NCBI GenBank assembly: GCA_002863155.1
Contig: PKED01000051.1
Coordinates: forward strand, 20,044 to 84,043
Reading direction: 5' to 3'
Origin: Sphingomonadaceae bacterium
Lineage (GTDB): Bacteria > Pseudomonadota > Alphaproteobacteria > Sphingomonadales > Sphingomonadaceae
DNA: 64,000 nt
Part shown: in pieces, positions 18,467-27,768 of the stretch
Layout of the letters: each line of letters begins with the position of its first letter
Position numbering within the stretch: position 1 is the first letter of the stretch
Program-made: the position numbers and the translations under genes
The notes under the pieces: generated by a model
The model's input: the letters and a program-made list of their open reading frames with translations, nothing else
What the model was told of the DNA's origin: nothing
Databases searched by the model: none

Positions 18467-19941
18467 AGGCCGCAGTGGTGATCGGCGCGGGCTTTGGCGG
18501 CCTTGCGCTAGCGATCCGGCTGCAATCAGCGGGCGTGCAGACAACAATCGTCGAGGCGCGCGACAAGCCCGGCGGGCGCGCCTATGTGTGGGAAAAGGAC
18601 GGTTTCGTGTTCGATGCCGGCCCGACCGTCATCACCGATCCGCCGTGCCTTCAGGAACTCTGGGCGTTGTCGGGCCGGTCGATGGACGACGACGTCAAGC
18701 TGGCGCCGGTGATGCCCTTTTACCGGCTCAACTGGCCCGACGGCACCAATTTCGACTATTCGAACGACGAGCCGCAGCTGGCGGCGGAGATCGCCAAGCT
18801 CGATCCGGCCGATGTCGACGGTTATCGCCGGTTCCTCGACTATTCGACCGGCGTCTATACCGAAGGCTATGAAAAGCTCGGCCATGTCGCCTTTCTCGAC
18901 TTCGCGTCGATGATCAAGGCGGCGCCGAGCCTGATGAAGTACCAGGCCTGGCGATCAGTCTATTCGATCGTGTCGAGCTACGTCAAAAGCCCCAAGCTGC
19001 GCGAGGCGCTGTCGTTCCACACGCTGCTCGTCGGCGGCAATCCGATGACGACGAGTTCGGTCTATGCGCTGATCCACAAGCTGGAAAAGGACGGCGGCGT
19101 CTGGTTCGCCATGGGCGGCACCAACAAGCTGGTTGCCGGGCTCGTCACCCATTTCGAGCGGCTGGGCGGCGTGCTCCGGCTCGGCGATCCGGTCGCGTCG
19201 ATCGACACGCTCGGCGACAGGGCGACCGGCGTCACGACGAAGAGCGGCTGGTCGGTTCAGGCCGATGCCGTCGCCAGCAATGCCGACATCATGCACAGCT
19301 ATCGCGACCTGCTGAAGGGATCACGCAGCGCGCAGCGCACCCGCGCGCGGCTCGAGCGCAAGGCCTATTCGCCGTCGCTGTTCGTGGTCCATTTCGGCGT
19401 GAAGGGCACCTGGCCGGGCATTCCCCACCACATGATCCTGTTCGGCCCGCGCTATAAGGGGCTGCTCGACGACATCTATAATCACGGCGTGCTGGCGGAG
19501 GATTTCTCGCTCTATCTCCACCACCCGACCGTTACCGACCCGTCGATGGCGCCGGAGGGGCATTCGACCTTCTACGCGCTGGCGCCGGTGCCGCATCAGG
19601 GCAAGTTCCCGGTCGACTGGGCAGAGATCGGCCCGATCCTCGAAAAGCGCATCCTCGACGAGGTCGGGCGGCGGCTGATCCCCGACATCCACGAACGGAT
19701 CGTCACCAAATTCCATTATGCGCCAAGCGATTTCAGCGCCGACCTGAACGCGCATCTGGGCAGCGCCTTCAGCCTGGAGCCGACGCTGCTGCAATCGGCC
19801 TATTTCCGGGTCCACAACCGGGACGACAATATCCCGAACCTCTATTTCGTCGGCGCAGGCACGCACCCCGGCGCGGGGATTCCGGGCGTTGTCGGTAGTG
19901 CAAAGGCGACCGCGAGGTTGATGCTGGAGGCTGGCCGGTGA
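18463..19941 (+). CDS. crtI: Phytoene desaturase CrtI
   Basis: The ATG overlapping the crtY stop gives 492 residues; the ORF track start is too early. FAD motif MKAAVVIGAGFGGLALAIRL is at the N-terminus, and the C-terminal signature NLYFVGAGTHPGAGIPGVVGSAK is diagnostic for CrtI. The enzyme introduces four double bases-equivalent desaturations (double bonds) into phytoene to make lycopene at the membrane. It is followed with a 4-nt overlap by a LOG-family gene. Full length for the family. Confidence 0.96.
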   Translation: MKAAVVIGAGFGGLALAIRLQSAGVQTTIVEARDKPGGRAYVWEKDGFVFDAGPTVITDPPCLQELWALSGRSMDDDVKLAPVMPFYRLNWPDGTNFDYSNDEPQLAAEIAKLDPADVDGYRRFLDYSTGVYTEGYEKLGHVAFLDFASMIKAAPSLMKYQAWRSVYSIVSSYVKSPKLREALSFHTLLVGGNPMTTSSVYALIHKLEKDGGVWFAMGGTNKLVAGLVTHFERLGGVLRLGDPVASIDTLGDRATGVTTKSGWSVQADAVASNADIMHSYRDLLKGSRSAQRTRARLERKAYSPSLFVVHFGVKGTWPGIPHHMILFGPRYKGLLDDIYNHGVLAEDFSLYLHHPTVTDPSMAPEGHSTFYALAPVPHQGKFPVDWAEIGPILEKRILDEVGRRLIPDIHERIVTKFHYAPSDFSADLNAHLGSAFSLEPTLLQSAYFRVHNRDDNIPNLYFVGAGTHPGAGIPGVVGSAKATARLMLEAGR

Positions 19942-20519
19942 AACGCCTTGCGGTCTATTGCGGCTCCGCTTCGCCTGCCGATCCGGTCTATATCGACTCG
20001 GCGCGCGCGGTCGGGCGCGGGCTTGCCAAACGCGGGATCGGCGTCGTCTATGGCGGCGGGCGGCTCGGGCTGATGGGCGCGATCGCCGATGCGGCGCTGG
20101 CGGCGGGCGGCGAGGTGATCGGCATCATCCCGCAGGCACTGGTCGATGCCGAAGTCGCACACCGGGGCCTCACCGAACTCCATGTCTGCCGCACCATGCA
20201 CGAGCGCAAACAGGCGTTCACCGACCTGTCGGACGGCTTCGTCACGCTGCCCGGCGGCACCGGCACGATGGACGAATTGTGGGAAGCGCTCAGCTGGGCG
20301 CAGCTCGGCTATCATGCCAAGCCGGTCGGCGTGCTCAACGTCGCGGGCTTCTATGACGGCCTGATCGCCTTTGCCGCGAAGATGGGCGAGGTCGGCTTCA
20401 TTCGCCCGCAGCATCGCGGGCTGATGATCGTCGACGCGACGCTCGACGGCCTGCTCGACAAGATGGCGAACGCCGCGCCGATCACCACCATCCAGCAGAT
20501 CGGCGCCCGCGACCTGTGA
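19938..20519 (+). CDS. LOG family protein (TIGR00730 lysine-decarboxylase-like fold)
   Basis: A 193-residue Rossmann-fold protein starting at a GTG inside the crtI stop. It has the LOG motif PGGTGTMDELWE, plus YGGGRLGLMG near the N-terminus. LOG proteins are phosphoribohydrolases that release a base from nucleoside 5'-monophosphates (cytokinin activation in plants, less clear in bacteria); many are misnamed lysine decarboxylases. The overlaps with crtI and crtB (4 nt each) make it an integral operon member, though no carotenoid role is established to my knowledge. Confidence 0.92.
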   Translation: MKRLAVYCGSASPADPVYIDSARAVGRGLAKRGIGVVYGGGRLGLMGAIADAALAAGGEVIGIIPQALVDAEVAHRGLTELHVCRTMHERKQAFTDLSDGFVTLPGGTGTMDELWEALSWAQLGYHAKPVGVLNVAGFYDGLIAFAAKMGEVGFIRPQHRGLMIVDATLDGLLDKMANAAPITTIQQIGARDL

Positions 20520-21451
20520 CCCGCGATGCGGTGGTCAAGGCGGCGCGCGTCTCCATCGCGCGCGGATCGCGCAGCTTTGCGGCGGCCAGCAAGCTGTTCG
20601 ACAAGCCGACGCGCGAACGCGCCTGGTTGCTCTACAGCTGGTGCCGCGCGTGCGACGACATCGCCGACGGTCAGGATCATGGGCACGGGATGACGGCGGT
20701 CGACGATCCGCTCGCCCGACTTGCGCGGCTCGGCACGCTGACCGAACTGGCGCTGGCGGGGCAAGCGACCGGCGAGGCACCGTTCGAGGCGCTGCGCATC
20801 GTCGCCGCCGAGACCGGCCTGCCGCACCATTTCGCGCGCGATCACATCGCCGGGTTCGCGCTCGATGCCGAGGGGTGGCGCCCCGGGACCGAAGACGATC
20901 TGCTGCGTTATTGCTACCATGTCGCGGGCGTGGTCGGCTGCATGATGGCGGTGGTGATGGGCGTCGATCCGGCGGACGAGGCGACACTCGACCGGGCGTG
21001 CGATCTGGGTCTCGCCTTCCAGCTCGCCAACATCGCCCGCGATATCGACGAGGATGCCGGCGTCGGGCGCTGCTATCTGCCGACCGACTGGCTCGCGGAA
21101 AAGGACATTCCTCCAGCCGAACTGATGGCCCCCGCGCACCGCCCCGCACTCACCGAACTGGTCGCGCGACTGACGACCCGGGCCGCGCTGTTCGAGCAGA
21201 GCGCGCGCGCCGGCACCCCCGCGCTGGGATTCCGCTCGGCCTGGGCCGTGCTGGCGGCGGCGAAAATCTATGGTGATATCGGCCGCAAGGTTGCGACGCT
21301 GGGCGGTCACGCCTGGGACCGGCGCGTCACTACTTCGGCGGGCGAGAAGCTGGCCGCGATCCTGATCGCTTGGCAGCAGGCGCGGCGGCGGGGCGCCTAT
21401 CGGTCGACCCCCGTCGGGGGATGGGCACGACCACGTCACCCGGCGGCGTAA
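20516..21451 (+). CDS. crtB: Phytoene synthase CrtB
   Basis: A 311-residue isoprenoid synthase starting at a GTG within the LOG stop. The first aspartate-rich motif is in WCRACDDIADG, and the second in QLANIARDIDEDAGVGRCYLP, both typical of squalene/phytoene synthases (DxxxD type). It condenses two geranylgeranyl diphosphates into phytoene, the first committed carotenoid step. The GGPP supply gene crtE is not in the window. Last gene of the crt operon. Confidence 0.95.
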   Translation: MTRDAVVKAARVSIARGSRSFAAASKLFDKPTRERAWLLYSWCRACDDIADGQDHGHGMTAVDDPLARLARLGTLTELALAGQATGEAPFEALRIVAAETGLPHHFARDHIAGFALDAEGWRPGTEDDLLRYCYHVAGVVGCMMAVVMGVDPADEATLDRACDLGLAFQLANIARDIDEDAGVGRCYLPTDWLAEKDIPPAELMAPAHRPALTELVARLTTRAALFEQSARAGTPALGFRSAWAVLAAAKIYGDIGRKVATLGGHAWDRRVTTSAGEKLAAILIAWQQARRRGAYRSTPVGGWARPRHPAA

Positions 21452-21570
21452 CAGTGCACCCGCTCGTCGGCGATCCGCTAACATCGCATCAACCCTGTCT
21501 CGTCGGTTTTCGGTCAGCAATCGATCGCTAGGCTGCATCCCCAGGGGCGTTAACAAAGGGCGATTCGGGC

Positions 21571-21948
21571 GTGACGCAGACCAAGCCGGACATTGCCAAG
21601 CGGGCACCACCCTATCCCGACATTGCCGCCCGACCATCGACGCTCGCCAAATTGTTGCGTCGGCGCGCGGTTGCGGCCGAAGCCGGGCTCGACGATCTCG
21701 AAGCGACGCTGCGTGGCCAGATTTCGGAAATCCTGCCGACCCGGATCGGATCGGCGGACGGCGACCGACCCGCAATCCGTGAGCTGGACGTCTCAACCGG
21801 CGACGCAGGCGCCGACCGACCGCAGTCCCGGCGCACCGAAACGATCAAGCGCGGCTGGCTCAAGGCGTTGCCGACCGTCACCGGCGCCGCCGACCCAGCG
21901 CCGCCCGCCGGCAGCGATCCGCGCGCGCTGAAACTCTTCTCTTCGTGA
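21571..21948 (+). CDS. Hypothetical protein, 125 aa
   Basis: A GTG-started frame (MTQTKPDIAKRAPPYPDIAARP) with high GC at third positions, which supports coding, but no family is recognised. The protein is basic and Pro/Arg-rich, with one possible helix (LAKLLRRRAVAAEAGLDDLEATLRG). The ribosome site is weak (AAAGGG, 10 or more nt upstream). An antisense ORF covers the same stretch, but codon bias favours this strand. Confidence 0.5.
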   Translation: MTQTKPDIAKRAPPYPDIAARPSTLAKLLRRRAVAAEAGLDDLEATLRGQISEILPTRIGSADGDRPAIRELDVSTGDAGADRPQSRRTETIKRGWLKALPTVTGAADPAPPAGSDPRALKLFSS

Positions 21949-21987
21949 ATTACGCCAGGCGATCGATCGTCGATCGGTGATGGCGGA

Positions 21988-22230
21988 TCAGCTGCGCGTC
22001 CGCTGCGTGGTCTGGTTAGCGCGGCGATCCGCCATCCGCACGCCGGCTTCGCGGCAGGTCGCGGTGATCGTCGGGAAGTCGATGTCGCCATTGCGGGCAA
22101 GCGCGCCGGGCATCGCCTGCTGACAGGCCATGATCGTCGGATAACGGACTGTCTCGACCCGCGCCTCGGCGCATTGCTCGGCGCCGTCGGCACAGCCCAT
22201 GATCGCCATCACATAATATAACGGACCCAT
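21988..22230 (-). CDS. Small conserved-looking hypothetical protein, 80 aa
   Basis: MGPLYYVMAIMGCADGAEQCAEARVE starts a small protein with four cysteines (MGCADGAEQC, MACQQAM, TATCREAG). The N-terminus resembles a short signal-like or membrane-edge segment. I recall similar short proteins in sphingomonads, but no function is known to me. It is divergent from the ABC exporter gene, sharing a short promoter region. Confidence 0.65.
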   Translation of the reverse strand: MGPLYYVMAIMGCADGAEQCAEARVETVRYPTIMACQQAMPGALARNGDIDFPTITATCREAGVRMADRRANQTTQRTRS

Positions 22231-22332
22231 CGCACCGGCTCCCTATTGCCGTCGAATCAATGACTGGGATCGGGCTTGGTTCCTTGGCGCGGCGCTTTCG
22301 CGCGGGACCGACCTATCCTACATGACGGTCAG

Positions 22333-24156
22333 ATGCCGCCGATTGCCCCCTCCGCCACCAAGGCGCCCGAGCCGCCCTTGTGGCCGATGCTGCGGCGCTT
22401 CCTGCCTTATCTGTGGCCGCGCGACCATCCAGCGCTGCGCGTGCGCATCGTGATCGCCATGCTGCTGATCGTCGCGTCGAAGCTCGTCCAGGTCTATGGC
22501 GCGCCATTCGCGCTGCAAGGCGTCGTCAACGATATGGCGAAGGGCGACCGCAGCGCGACCGCGCTGATCCTCGCGCTGGTGGTCGGTTATGCAGCGGCGC
22601 GGTTCGGCACCGTGCTGTTCGACAATCTGCGCAATGCGGTGTTCGAACGGGTCGGGCAGGACGCGACCCGGCGGCTGGCGGCGACGGTGTTCCGCCACCT
22701 CCACATGCTGTCGCTGCGCTTCCACCTCGAACGGCGGACCGGCGCGGTGACCAAAGTGGTCGAGCGCGGCACCAAGAGCATCGACACGATGCTTTATTTC
22801 CTGCTGTTCAACATCGCCCCGACAGTGCTCGAGCTCGTGCTGGTGCTGCAGATTTTCGGGTCGACCTTTGGCGGCTGGCTGGTCGTCGGCACGCTGGCGA
22901 TGGTCGGCGTGTATATCGTCTTCACCCGCGTGGTCACCGACTGGCGCAACGCCTTGCGGGCGCAGATGAACGATCTCGATACCGGCGCGGTCGCGCACGC
23001 GGTCGATTCGCTGCTCAATTTCGAGACGGTCAAATATTTCGGCGCCGAAGAGCGCGAGGCGATCCGGTACGACAAGGCGATGGCGGCCTATGCGACGGCG
23101 GCGGTCAAGAACCAGAATTCGCTCGCCTGGCTCAATATCGGCCAGTCGCTGATCACCAACATCATGATGGCCGGCGGCATGAGCCTTGTCGTCTGGGGCT
23201 GGGCGCAGGGGCAATTCAACGCCGGCAATGTCGTGCTGGTATCGACACTGCTCGCCCAGCTGTTCCGCCCGCTCGACCTGCTCGGCATGGTCTATCGCAC
23301 GATCCGGCAGGGCGTGGTCGACATGGCGGCGATGTTCGACCTGATCGACGCCCCCGCCGAAGTCGTCGATGCGCCCGGCGCCCGCGATCTGTCAGTACGC
23401 GCAGGCCATGTCCGGTTCGAAAATGTCGTGTTCGACTATGATCCCGAACGCCGCATCCTGAAAGGCATCGATCTCGACATTCCCGCCGGCGGCACGCTCG
23501 CCGTCGTCGGTCCCTCGGGCGCGGGCAAGTCGACGCTCGCGCGGCTGCTCTACCGCTTCTACGACCTGACGAGCGGCCGGATCACGATCGACGGGCAGGA
23601 CATATCGCAGGTGACGCAGGCGAGTTTGCGCGCCGCGATCGGCATCGTCCCGCAGGATACGGTGCTGTTCAACGACACCATCGCCTATAATATCGGCTAT
23701 GGCCGCGAAGGCGCCAGCCAAGCCGAAATCGAGGCAGCGGCGAAGGGCGCCGCGATCGCCGATTTCATCGCCGCCCAGCCCGGGGGCTACGGCGCGCGGG
23801 TCGGCGAGCGCGGGCTGAAATTGTCCGGCGGCGAGAAGCAGCGTGTCGCGATTGCACGCACCCTCCTCAAGAATCCGCCGATCCTGATCCTGGACGAGGC
23901 GACCAGCGCGCTCGACAGCCGCACCGAGGCCGAGATCCAGGCGACGCTGGAGGCCATTGCCAAGCGCCAGACGACGATCGTCATCGCCCACCGGCTGTCG
24001 ACCGTCGTCAATGCCGACGAGATCGTGGTGCTCGATGCAGGCGAAGTGCGCGAACGCGGCACCCATGCCGCGCTGCTGCGCAAGGGCGGGCTTTATGCCG
24101 AAATGTGGAACCGCCAGGCCCAGGAACGCGCCGAGGAAACGCTGGCGGCGGAATAA
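22333..24156 (+). CDS. Atm1-type ABC exporter (fused membrane and ATPase domains)
   Basis: A start at the ATG at 22333 gives 607 residues (MPPIAPSATKAPEPPLWPML). An N-terminal transmembrane domain with six helices (about 25-330) includes LLNFETVKYFGAEEREAIRYD, the Atm1/HMT signature. The ATPase domain has Walker A GPSGAGKS, signature LSGGEKQRVAIAR and Walker B ILILDEATSALD. The Atm1 family exports glutathione-linked sulfur species or metal conjugates. Ends 1 nt before the convergent retropepsin-like gene. Confidence 0.92.
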   Translation: MPPIAPSATKAPEPPLWPMLRRFLPYLWPRDHPALRVRIVIAMLLIVASKLVQVYGAPFALQGVVNDMAKGDRSATALILALVVGYAAARFGTVLFDNLRNAVFERVGQDATRRLAATVFRHLHMLSLRFHLERRTGAVTKVVERGTKSIDTMLYFLLFNIAPTVLELVLVLQIFGSTFGGWLVVGTLAMVGVYIVFTRVVTDWRNALRAQMNDLDTGAVAHAVDSLLNFETVKYFGAEEREAIRYDKAMAAYATAAVKNQNSLAWLNIGQSLITNIMMAGGMSLVVWGWAQGQFNAGNVVLVSTLLAQLFRPLDLLGMVYRTIRQGVVDMAAMFDLIDAPAEVVDAPGARDLSVRAGHVRFENVVFDYDPERRILKGIDLDIPAGGTLAVVGPSGAGKSTLARLLYRFYDLTSGRITIDGQDISQVTQASLRAAIGIVPQDTVLFNDTIAYNIGYGREGASQAEIEAAAKGAAIADFIAAQPGGYGARVGERGLKLSGGEKQRVAIARTLLKNPPILILDEATSALDSRTEAEIQATLEAIAKRQTTIVIAHRLSTVVNADEIVVLDAGEVRERGTHAALLRKGGLYAEMWNRQAQERAEETLAAE

Positions 24157-24157
24157 C

Positions 24158-25048
24158 TCAGCCGCAACTCAGCCGGATCACCTTGGCCGGTTTGTCGAAT
24201 ATGATCGACGAACAGCCCGCGAGCGCGTCGCGGCCGATGATCAGCACGTCGCGGCGCTTGGCCCCGCCTTTTGCCGTCACCACCACTTCCTCCGGATCGG
24301 CATCGGCATCGGCGATCCCCGCGACCGAGCCGCTATCGCCGATCCGGACCGGCACGCTGTCGAAGCTGAGCGGTCCGATCGCGAGCGGGCGGGCGAGCTT
24401 CAGCGTGCGGACCGGCCGGTCGATGCCGAATGCGACCTCGGCCTTGCCGGTCGCGCCCATCAACTGCCCGCCATGTGCCGCCGCGATCGCGCTGCCTGCC
24501 CCGGCGGTCGCGAGCGTGCGCGCATGCTGCGGATCGAACAGGATGCTGAGCTCGCGCCCGGCGACCATGACCCGGCTATAAGTGGGCTGGAAGAGTTTCT
24601 GGACGAGCGGCAGCGTCGCGCTGCGCTCGCCCGCGCGCGGCGGACGCAGCTCGAACCGGATCACGTCGGCAGGCAGGCCGCCGGGCCCGACGGCGCCGTC
24701 GCCCTGTGGTTCGTAGCGGCGATCGAACCAGACGACGCGGCGGCGGAAATTCATGCTGCCGAAGTCGAGCCGGGTCACGCTCGACCTGCCGTTGACCTTC
24801 ACCGGCCCGACCTTCACCGCAAAGCCGAACCAGCCGCCCTTCAGCCCGATCCGGGCGGCGAAATCGGGATTGAGCGTCGGCGCGGCGGGCGCCCAGGGCG
24901 TGATGCGGATGCGCGCCGCGCTGCCGCCGACGGTGGCACTCACCAGCCCGTCGCCGCGCACGATCAGCGGTTCCGATGGTTTGGCGGCCCCGACCAGGAG
25001 CGCCACCGCACCGCTCACGACGATCATCCGCGCGACCTTCTGCCCCAT
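24158..25048 (-). CDS. Aspartyl-protease-like (retropepsin/pepsin-type) secreted protein
   Basis: The ATG complementary to 25046-25048 gives 296 residues with a signal-type N-terminus (MGQKVARMIVVSGAVALLVGA). FDFGSMNF, REL and SILFDPQHA, then RRDVLIIGRDALAGCSSIIFDKPAKVIRLSC, resemble the two-lobed gag-pol-like aspartyl protease folds used in sphingomonad genomes. Neither lobe has a clear DTG/DSG motif, so it may be a catalytically dead relative. Function unknown. Confidence 0.6.
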   Translation of the reverse strand: MGQKVARMIVVSGAVALLVGAAKPSEPLIVRGDGLVSATVGGSAARIRITPWAPAAPTLNPDFAARIGLKGGWFGFAVKVGPVKVNGRSSVTRLDFGSMNFRRRVVWFDRRYEPQGDGAVGPGGLPADVIRFELRPPRAGERSATLPLVQKLFQPTYSRVMVAGRELSILFDPQHARTLATAGAGSAIAAAHGGQLMGATGKAEVAFGIDRPVRTLKLARPLAIGPLSFDSVPVRIGDSGSVAGIADADADPEEVVVTAKGGAKRRDVLIIGRDALAGCSSIIFDKPAKVIRLSCG

Positions 25049-25215
25049 CGATGGTCTCCTGACCGGGCCCGATGCCCGCACCGGCATATCAACCGGGCGT
25101 CGTGGCCAAAGCAAGGCACGGCGAGCATCGCGGCAATCTGCTCCGTCATACGCGCGGATTGCGCGGCAAGCGCACCGCTCGACAATCCTTGGCGGCACCC
25201 GCTAAGCGCAATTGC

Positions 25216-26973
25216 GTGATCGATCCGCTTCGCATTCTGCAACAGACCTTTGGTTTTCCCGATTTCCGCGGCGTCCAGCGTAGCGTCGTCGACCGGGTGA
25301 TGGCGGGGCGCAATACGCTGGCGGTGATGCCGACGGGCGCAGGAAAGTCGCTATGTTATCAGTTGCCTGCCGTGGCGCTGCCGGGGACGTGTGTCGTCGT
25401 GTCGCCGCTGATCGCGCTGATGCACGACCAGCTGCGCGCGGCCGAGGCCGTCGGCATCCGCGCCGCCACCTTGACGTCGGTCGACACCAACCAGGCCGAC
25501 ACGGTCGCGCGGTTCCGCCAAGGCGCGCTCGACCTGCTCTATGTCGCGCCCGAGCGGGCATCCAACGAGTCGTTCCGCAATCTGCTGGCGCAATCGCCGC
25601 TGGCGCTGTTCGCGATCGACGAAGCGCACTGCGTCAGCGAATGGGGCCATGATTTCCGCCCCGACTACCGCCTGCTCCGCCCGCTGCTCGACCGGTTCGA
25701 CGATATTCCCCGGCTCGCGCTGACCGCGACCGCCGACGCGCATACCCGTGCCGATATTCTCGACCAACTCGGGATACCCGCCGACGGGCTGGTGATCGCC
25801 GGATTCGATCGGCCCAACATCCGCTATGCGATCACGCCGCGCGACAATGTCGGCGCACAGCTCGCCGCACTTTGCCGGGCGGTGCCGGGCCCGGGCATCG
25901 TCTATGCGCCGACGCGCGCCGCGACCGAGCGGCTCGCCGCGCAGCTCGTGCGCACCGGCCGCCCGACCCGCGCCTATCACGCAGGACTCGACCCCGCCGT
26001 GCGTGCGCGCAACCAGGCCGATTTCGTCGCGTCCGAAGACATGGTGATCTGCGCGACGATCGCGTTCGGCATGGGCATCGACAAGCCCGATGTCCGCTTC
26101 GTCGCGCATGCCGGCCTGCCCAAATCGGTCGAGGCCTATTATCAGGAAACCGGGCGCGCGGGCCGCGACGGCGATCCGGCCGAGGCCCATCTGTTCTGGG
26201 GTGCCGAGGATTGGGCTCAGGCATGGCGCCGCGTCGGCGAGGTCGAGCCCGAACGCCAGGCAGCCGCCCGTTCGCAGCTGAACGCCCTGCAGAACCTGAT
26301 CGAAACCGCGGGGTGCCGCCGCGCGGTGCTGCTCCGCCATTTCGGCGAGGACCCACCTCCGACCTGCGGCAATTGCGACAATTGCCTGCAGAAACCGACA
26401 TTGTTCGACGCGACCGAGCTCGCCCGCAAATTCCTGTCGGCGGTCTATCGCACCGGCCAGAATTTCGGCGTCGGCCATATCGAAAAGGTGCTGACCGGCA
26501 CCGCCGACGAACGGGTCGAGAAAATGGGGCACGACCGGCTGAGTGTCTTCGGCATTGTCGGCGGCGATGACGCCAAGCTCATCAAGCCGCTATCGCGCGC
26601 TCTCCAGGCGCGCGGGCTGCTGACCCCGACCGAACATGGCGGCCTGCGGCTGAGCGGCAGTGCACGTGCGGTGCTGAAAGGGGAGGAGCCGGTCCAGATC
26701 GTCGCGCCACCGCCGCCCCGCCGGCGGACGCGGCCGCGAGCCGAGGCGCTGCCTGACGATCCGCTGTTCGACGCACTGCGCACCCGCCGGCGCGAGCTGG
26801 CGGCCGAAGCGAACGTGCCGCCCTATGTGATCTTTCACGATTCGGTGCTGCGCGAGATGGCGGCGCTGAAGCCGACCAGTCGGGCGGCGCTTGCCCAGAT
26901 CAGCGGCATCGGCGCGCGCAAGATGGACGCTTATGGCGACGCCTTCTTGTCGGTAATCCGCGAAGCGGGCTAG
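25216..26973 (+). CDS. recQ: ATP-dependent DNA helicase RecQ
   Basis: The GTG at 25216 (VIDPLRILQQTFGFPDFRG) gives 585 residues; the track start lies too far upstream. Walker A is MPTGAGKSLCYQLPA, motif II AIDEAHCVSEWGHDFRPDY, and motif VI QETGRAGRDGDPAEAHLF. The RecQ-C zinc site is visible as C..TCGNCDNC, followed by a winged-helix part and a C-terminal HRDC-like domain (SGIGARKMDAYGDAFLSVI). RecQ unwinds recombination intermediates and feeds RecF repair. Divergent from the retropepsin-like gene. Confidence 0.95.
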   Translation: MIDPLRILQQTFGFPDFRGVQRSVVDRVMAGRNTLAVMPTGAGKSLCYQLPAVALPGTCVVVSPLIALMHDQLRAAEAVGIRAATLTSVDTNQADTVARFRQGALDLLYVAPERASNESFRNLLAQSPLALFAIDEAHCVSEWGHDFRPDYRLLRPLLDRFDDIPRLALTATADAHTRADILDQLGIPADGLVIAGFDRPNIRYAITPRDNVGAQLAALCRAVPGPGIVYAPTRAATERLAAQLVRTGRPTRAYHAGLDPAVRARNQADFVASEDMVICATIAFGMGIDKPDVRFVAHAGLPKSVEAYYQETGRAGRDGDPAEAHLFWGAEDWAQAWRRVGEVEPERQAAARSQLNALQNLIETAGCRRAVLLRHFGEDPPPTCGNCDNCLQKPTLFDATELARKFLSAVYRTGQNFGVGHIEKVLTGTADERVEKMGHDRLSVFGIVGGDDAKLIKPLSRALQARGLLTPTEHGGLRLSGSARAVLKGEEPVQIVAPPPPRRRTRPRAEALPDDPLFDALRTRRRELAAEANVPPYVIFHDSVLREMAALKPTSRAALAQISGIGARKMDAYGDAFLSVIREAG

Positions 26974-26982
26974 GCTGGAGCC

Positions 26983-27405
26983 ATGATCATTCCGCTTGAC
27001 CAACAATTCGCCGTCGCCCCGCAGATCATGCCCGCCGACGTGACCGACATCGCCGCTGCCGGTTACCGGGGCATCGTCAACAACCGCCCCGAAGGCGAAG
27101 AGCCCGGCCAGCCGGACGGCGCCGCGATCCGCCACGCTGCCGAGGCGCTCGGCCTGGCCTATGTCGAGATTCCGGTCGGGCATTCGGGTTTTGCGCATCC
27201 CCAGCTCGACGCGATGACGGCGGCGATGGCGAATGGGCCGGTGCTCGCCTTTTGCCGGTCGGGGACGCGCAGCTGCATGCTCTGGGCGCTCGCCAGTGCC
27301 AAGGCAGGGGCCGAACCGGCCGAACTGTTTCGTAAGGCGGCCGCCGCGGGCTATGATCTGTCGCCCGTCGGGGGAATGATGCAGGCGCTCGCAGGCGGCG
27401 GCTGA
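26983..27405 (+). CDS. TIGR01244/DUF442-type phosphatase-fold protein
   Basis: A 140-residue protein (MIIPLDQQFAVAPQIMPADVTDIAAAGYRGIVNNRPEGE). AFCRSGTRSCMLWALA contains the Cys-x5-Arg active-site loop of dual-specificity phosphatase-like folds. Relatives include the N-terminal domain of Blh fusions linked to persulfide metabolism. It lies 9 nt after recQ and 1 nt before the next gene, so the three are probably co-transcribed. Substrate unknown. Confidence 0.82.
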   Translation: MIIPLDQQFAVAPQIMPADVTDIAAAGYRGIVNNRPEGEEPGQPDGAAIRHAAEALGLAYVEIPVGHSGFAHPQLDAMTAAMANGPVLAFCRSGTRSCMLWALASAKAGAEPAELFRKAAAAGYDLSPVGGMMQALAGGG

Positions 27406-27406
27406 C

Positions 27407-27757
27407 ATGCCCGGGCTCTGGCTTCAACTTGGCGGGTCGTTGATCGCCATCCTGATGCTGGCAGGACTCGCCCGCCTGCTCGGGCTGGGCCGCACGCCGC
27501 CGATCACCGACCCAGATCTCGCCGCGCGCGAGGCGGAGGCAATGCTGTCGGGGTTCGAAGCGGGCGAGGCAATCGTCGCCAGCGACGGCGCGGCGGCGCT
27601 GGTCCATGGCCGCGACGGCAGCGTGGCCGTCCTGAAGCGCCACGGCGCGCATTTGGCCGCGCGCCGGGTGTCGGCCGAAGCCGTGCACGAAACCCCCGAC
27701 GGCTGGCGGGTCGACACCGGCGAAGCGCAGTTCGGCACGGTCTTGGTGCGACGCTGA
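27407..27757 (+). CDS. Small single-pass membrane protein, hypothetical
   Basis: 116 residues beginning MPGLWLQLGGSLIAILMLAGLARLLGLG, one membrane anchor, then a soluble part of about 85 residues (EAEAMLSGFEAGEAIVASDGAAALVHGRDGSVAVLKRHG) that resembles a short PH-like or carboxypeptidase-regulatory-like beta domain, though I do not recognise a family. It starts 2 nt after the phosphatase-like gene and ends 11 nt before the desaturase-family gene. Confidence 0.75.
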   Translation: MPGLWLQLGGSLIAILMLAGLARLLGLGRTPPITDPDLAAREAEAMLSGFEAGEAIVASDGAAALVHGRDGSVAVLKRHGAHLAARRVSAEAVHETPDGWRVDTGEAQFGTVLVRR

Positions 27758-27768
27758 CACTGGTGTAA

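Noticed and set aside
20351-21796. 481-aa minus-strand ORF opposite crtB
   Set aside because: Antisense to phytoene synthase; composition is that of a shadow frame.
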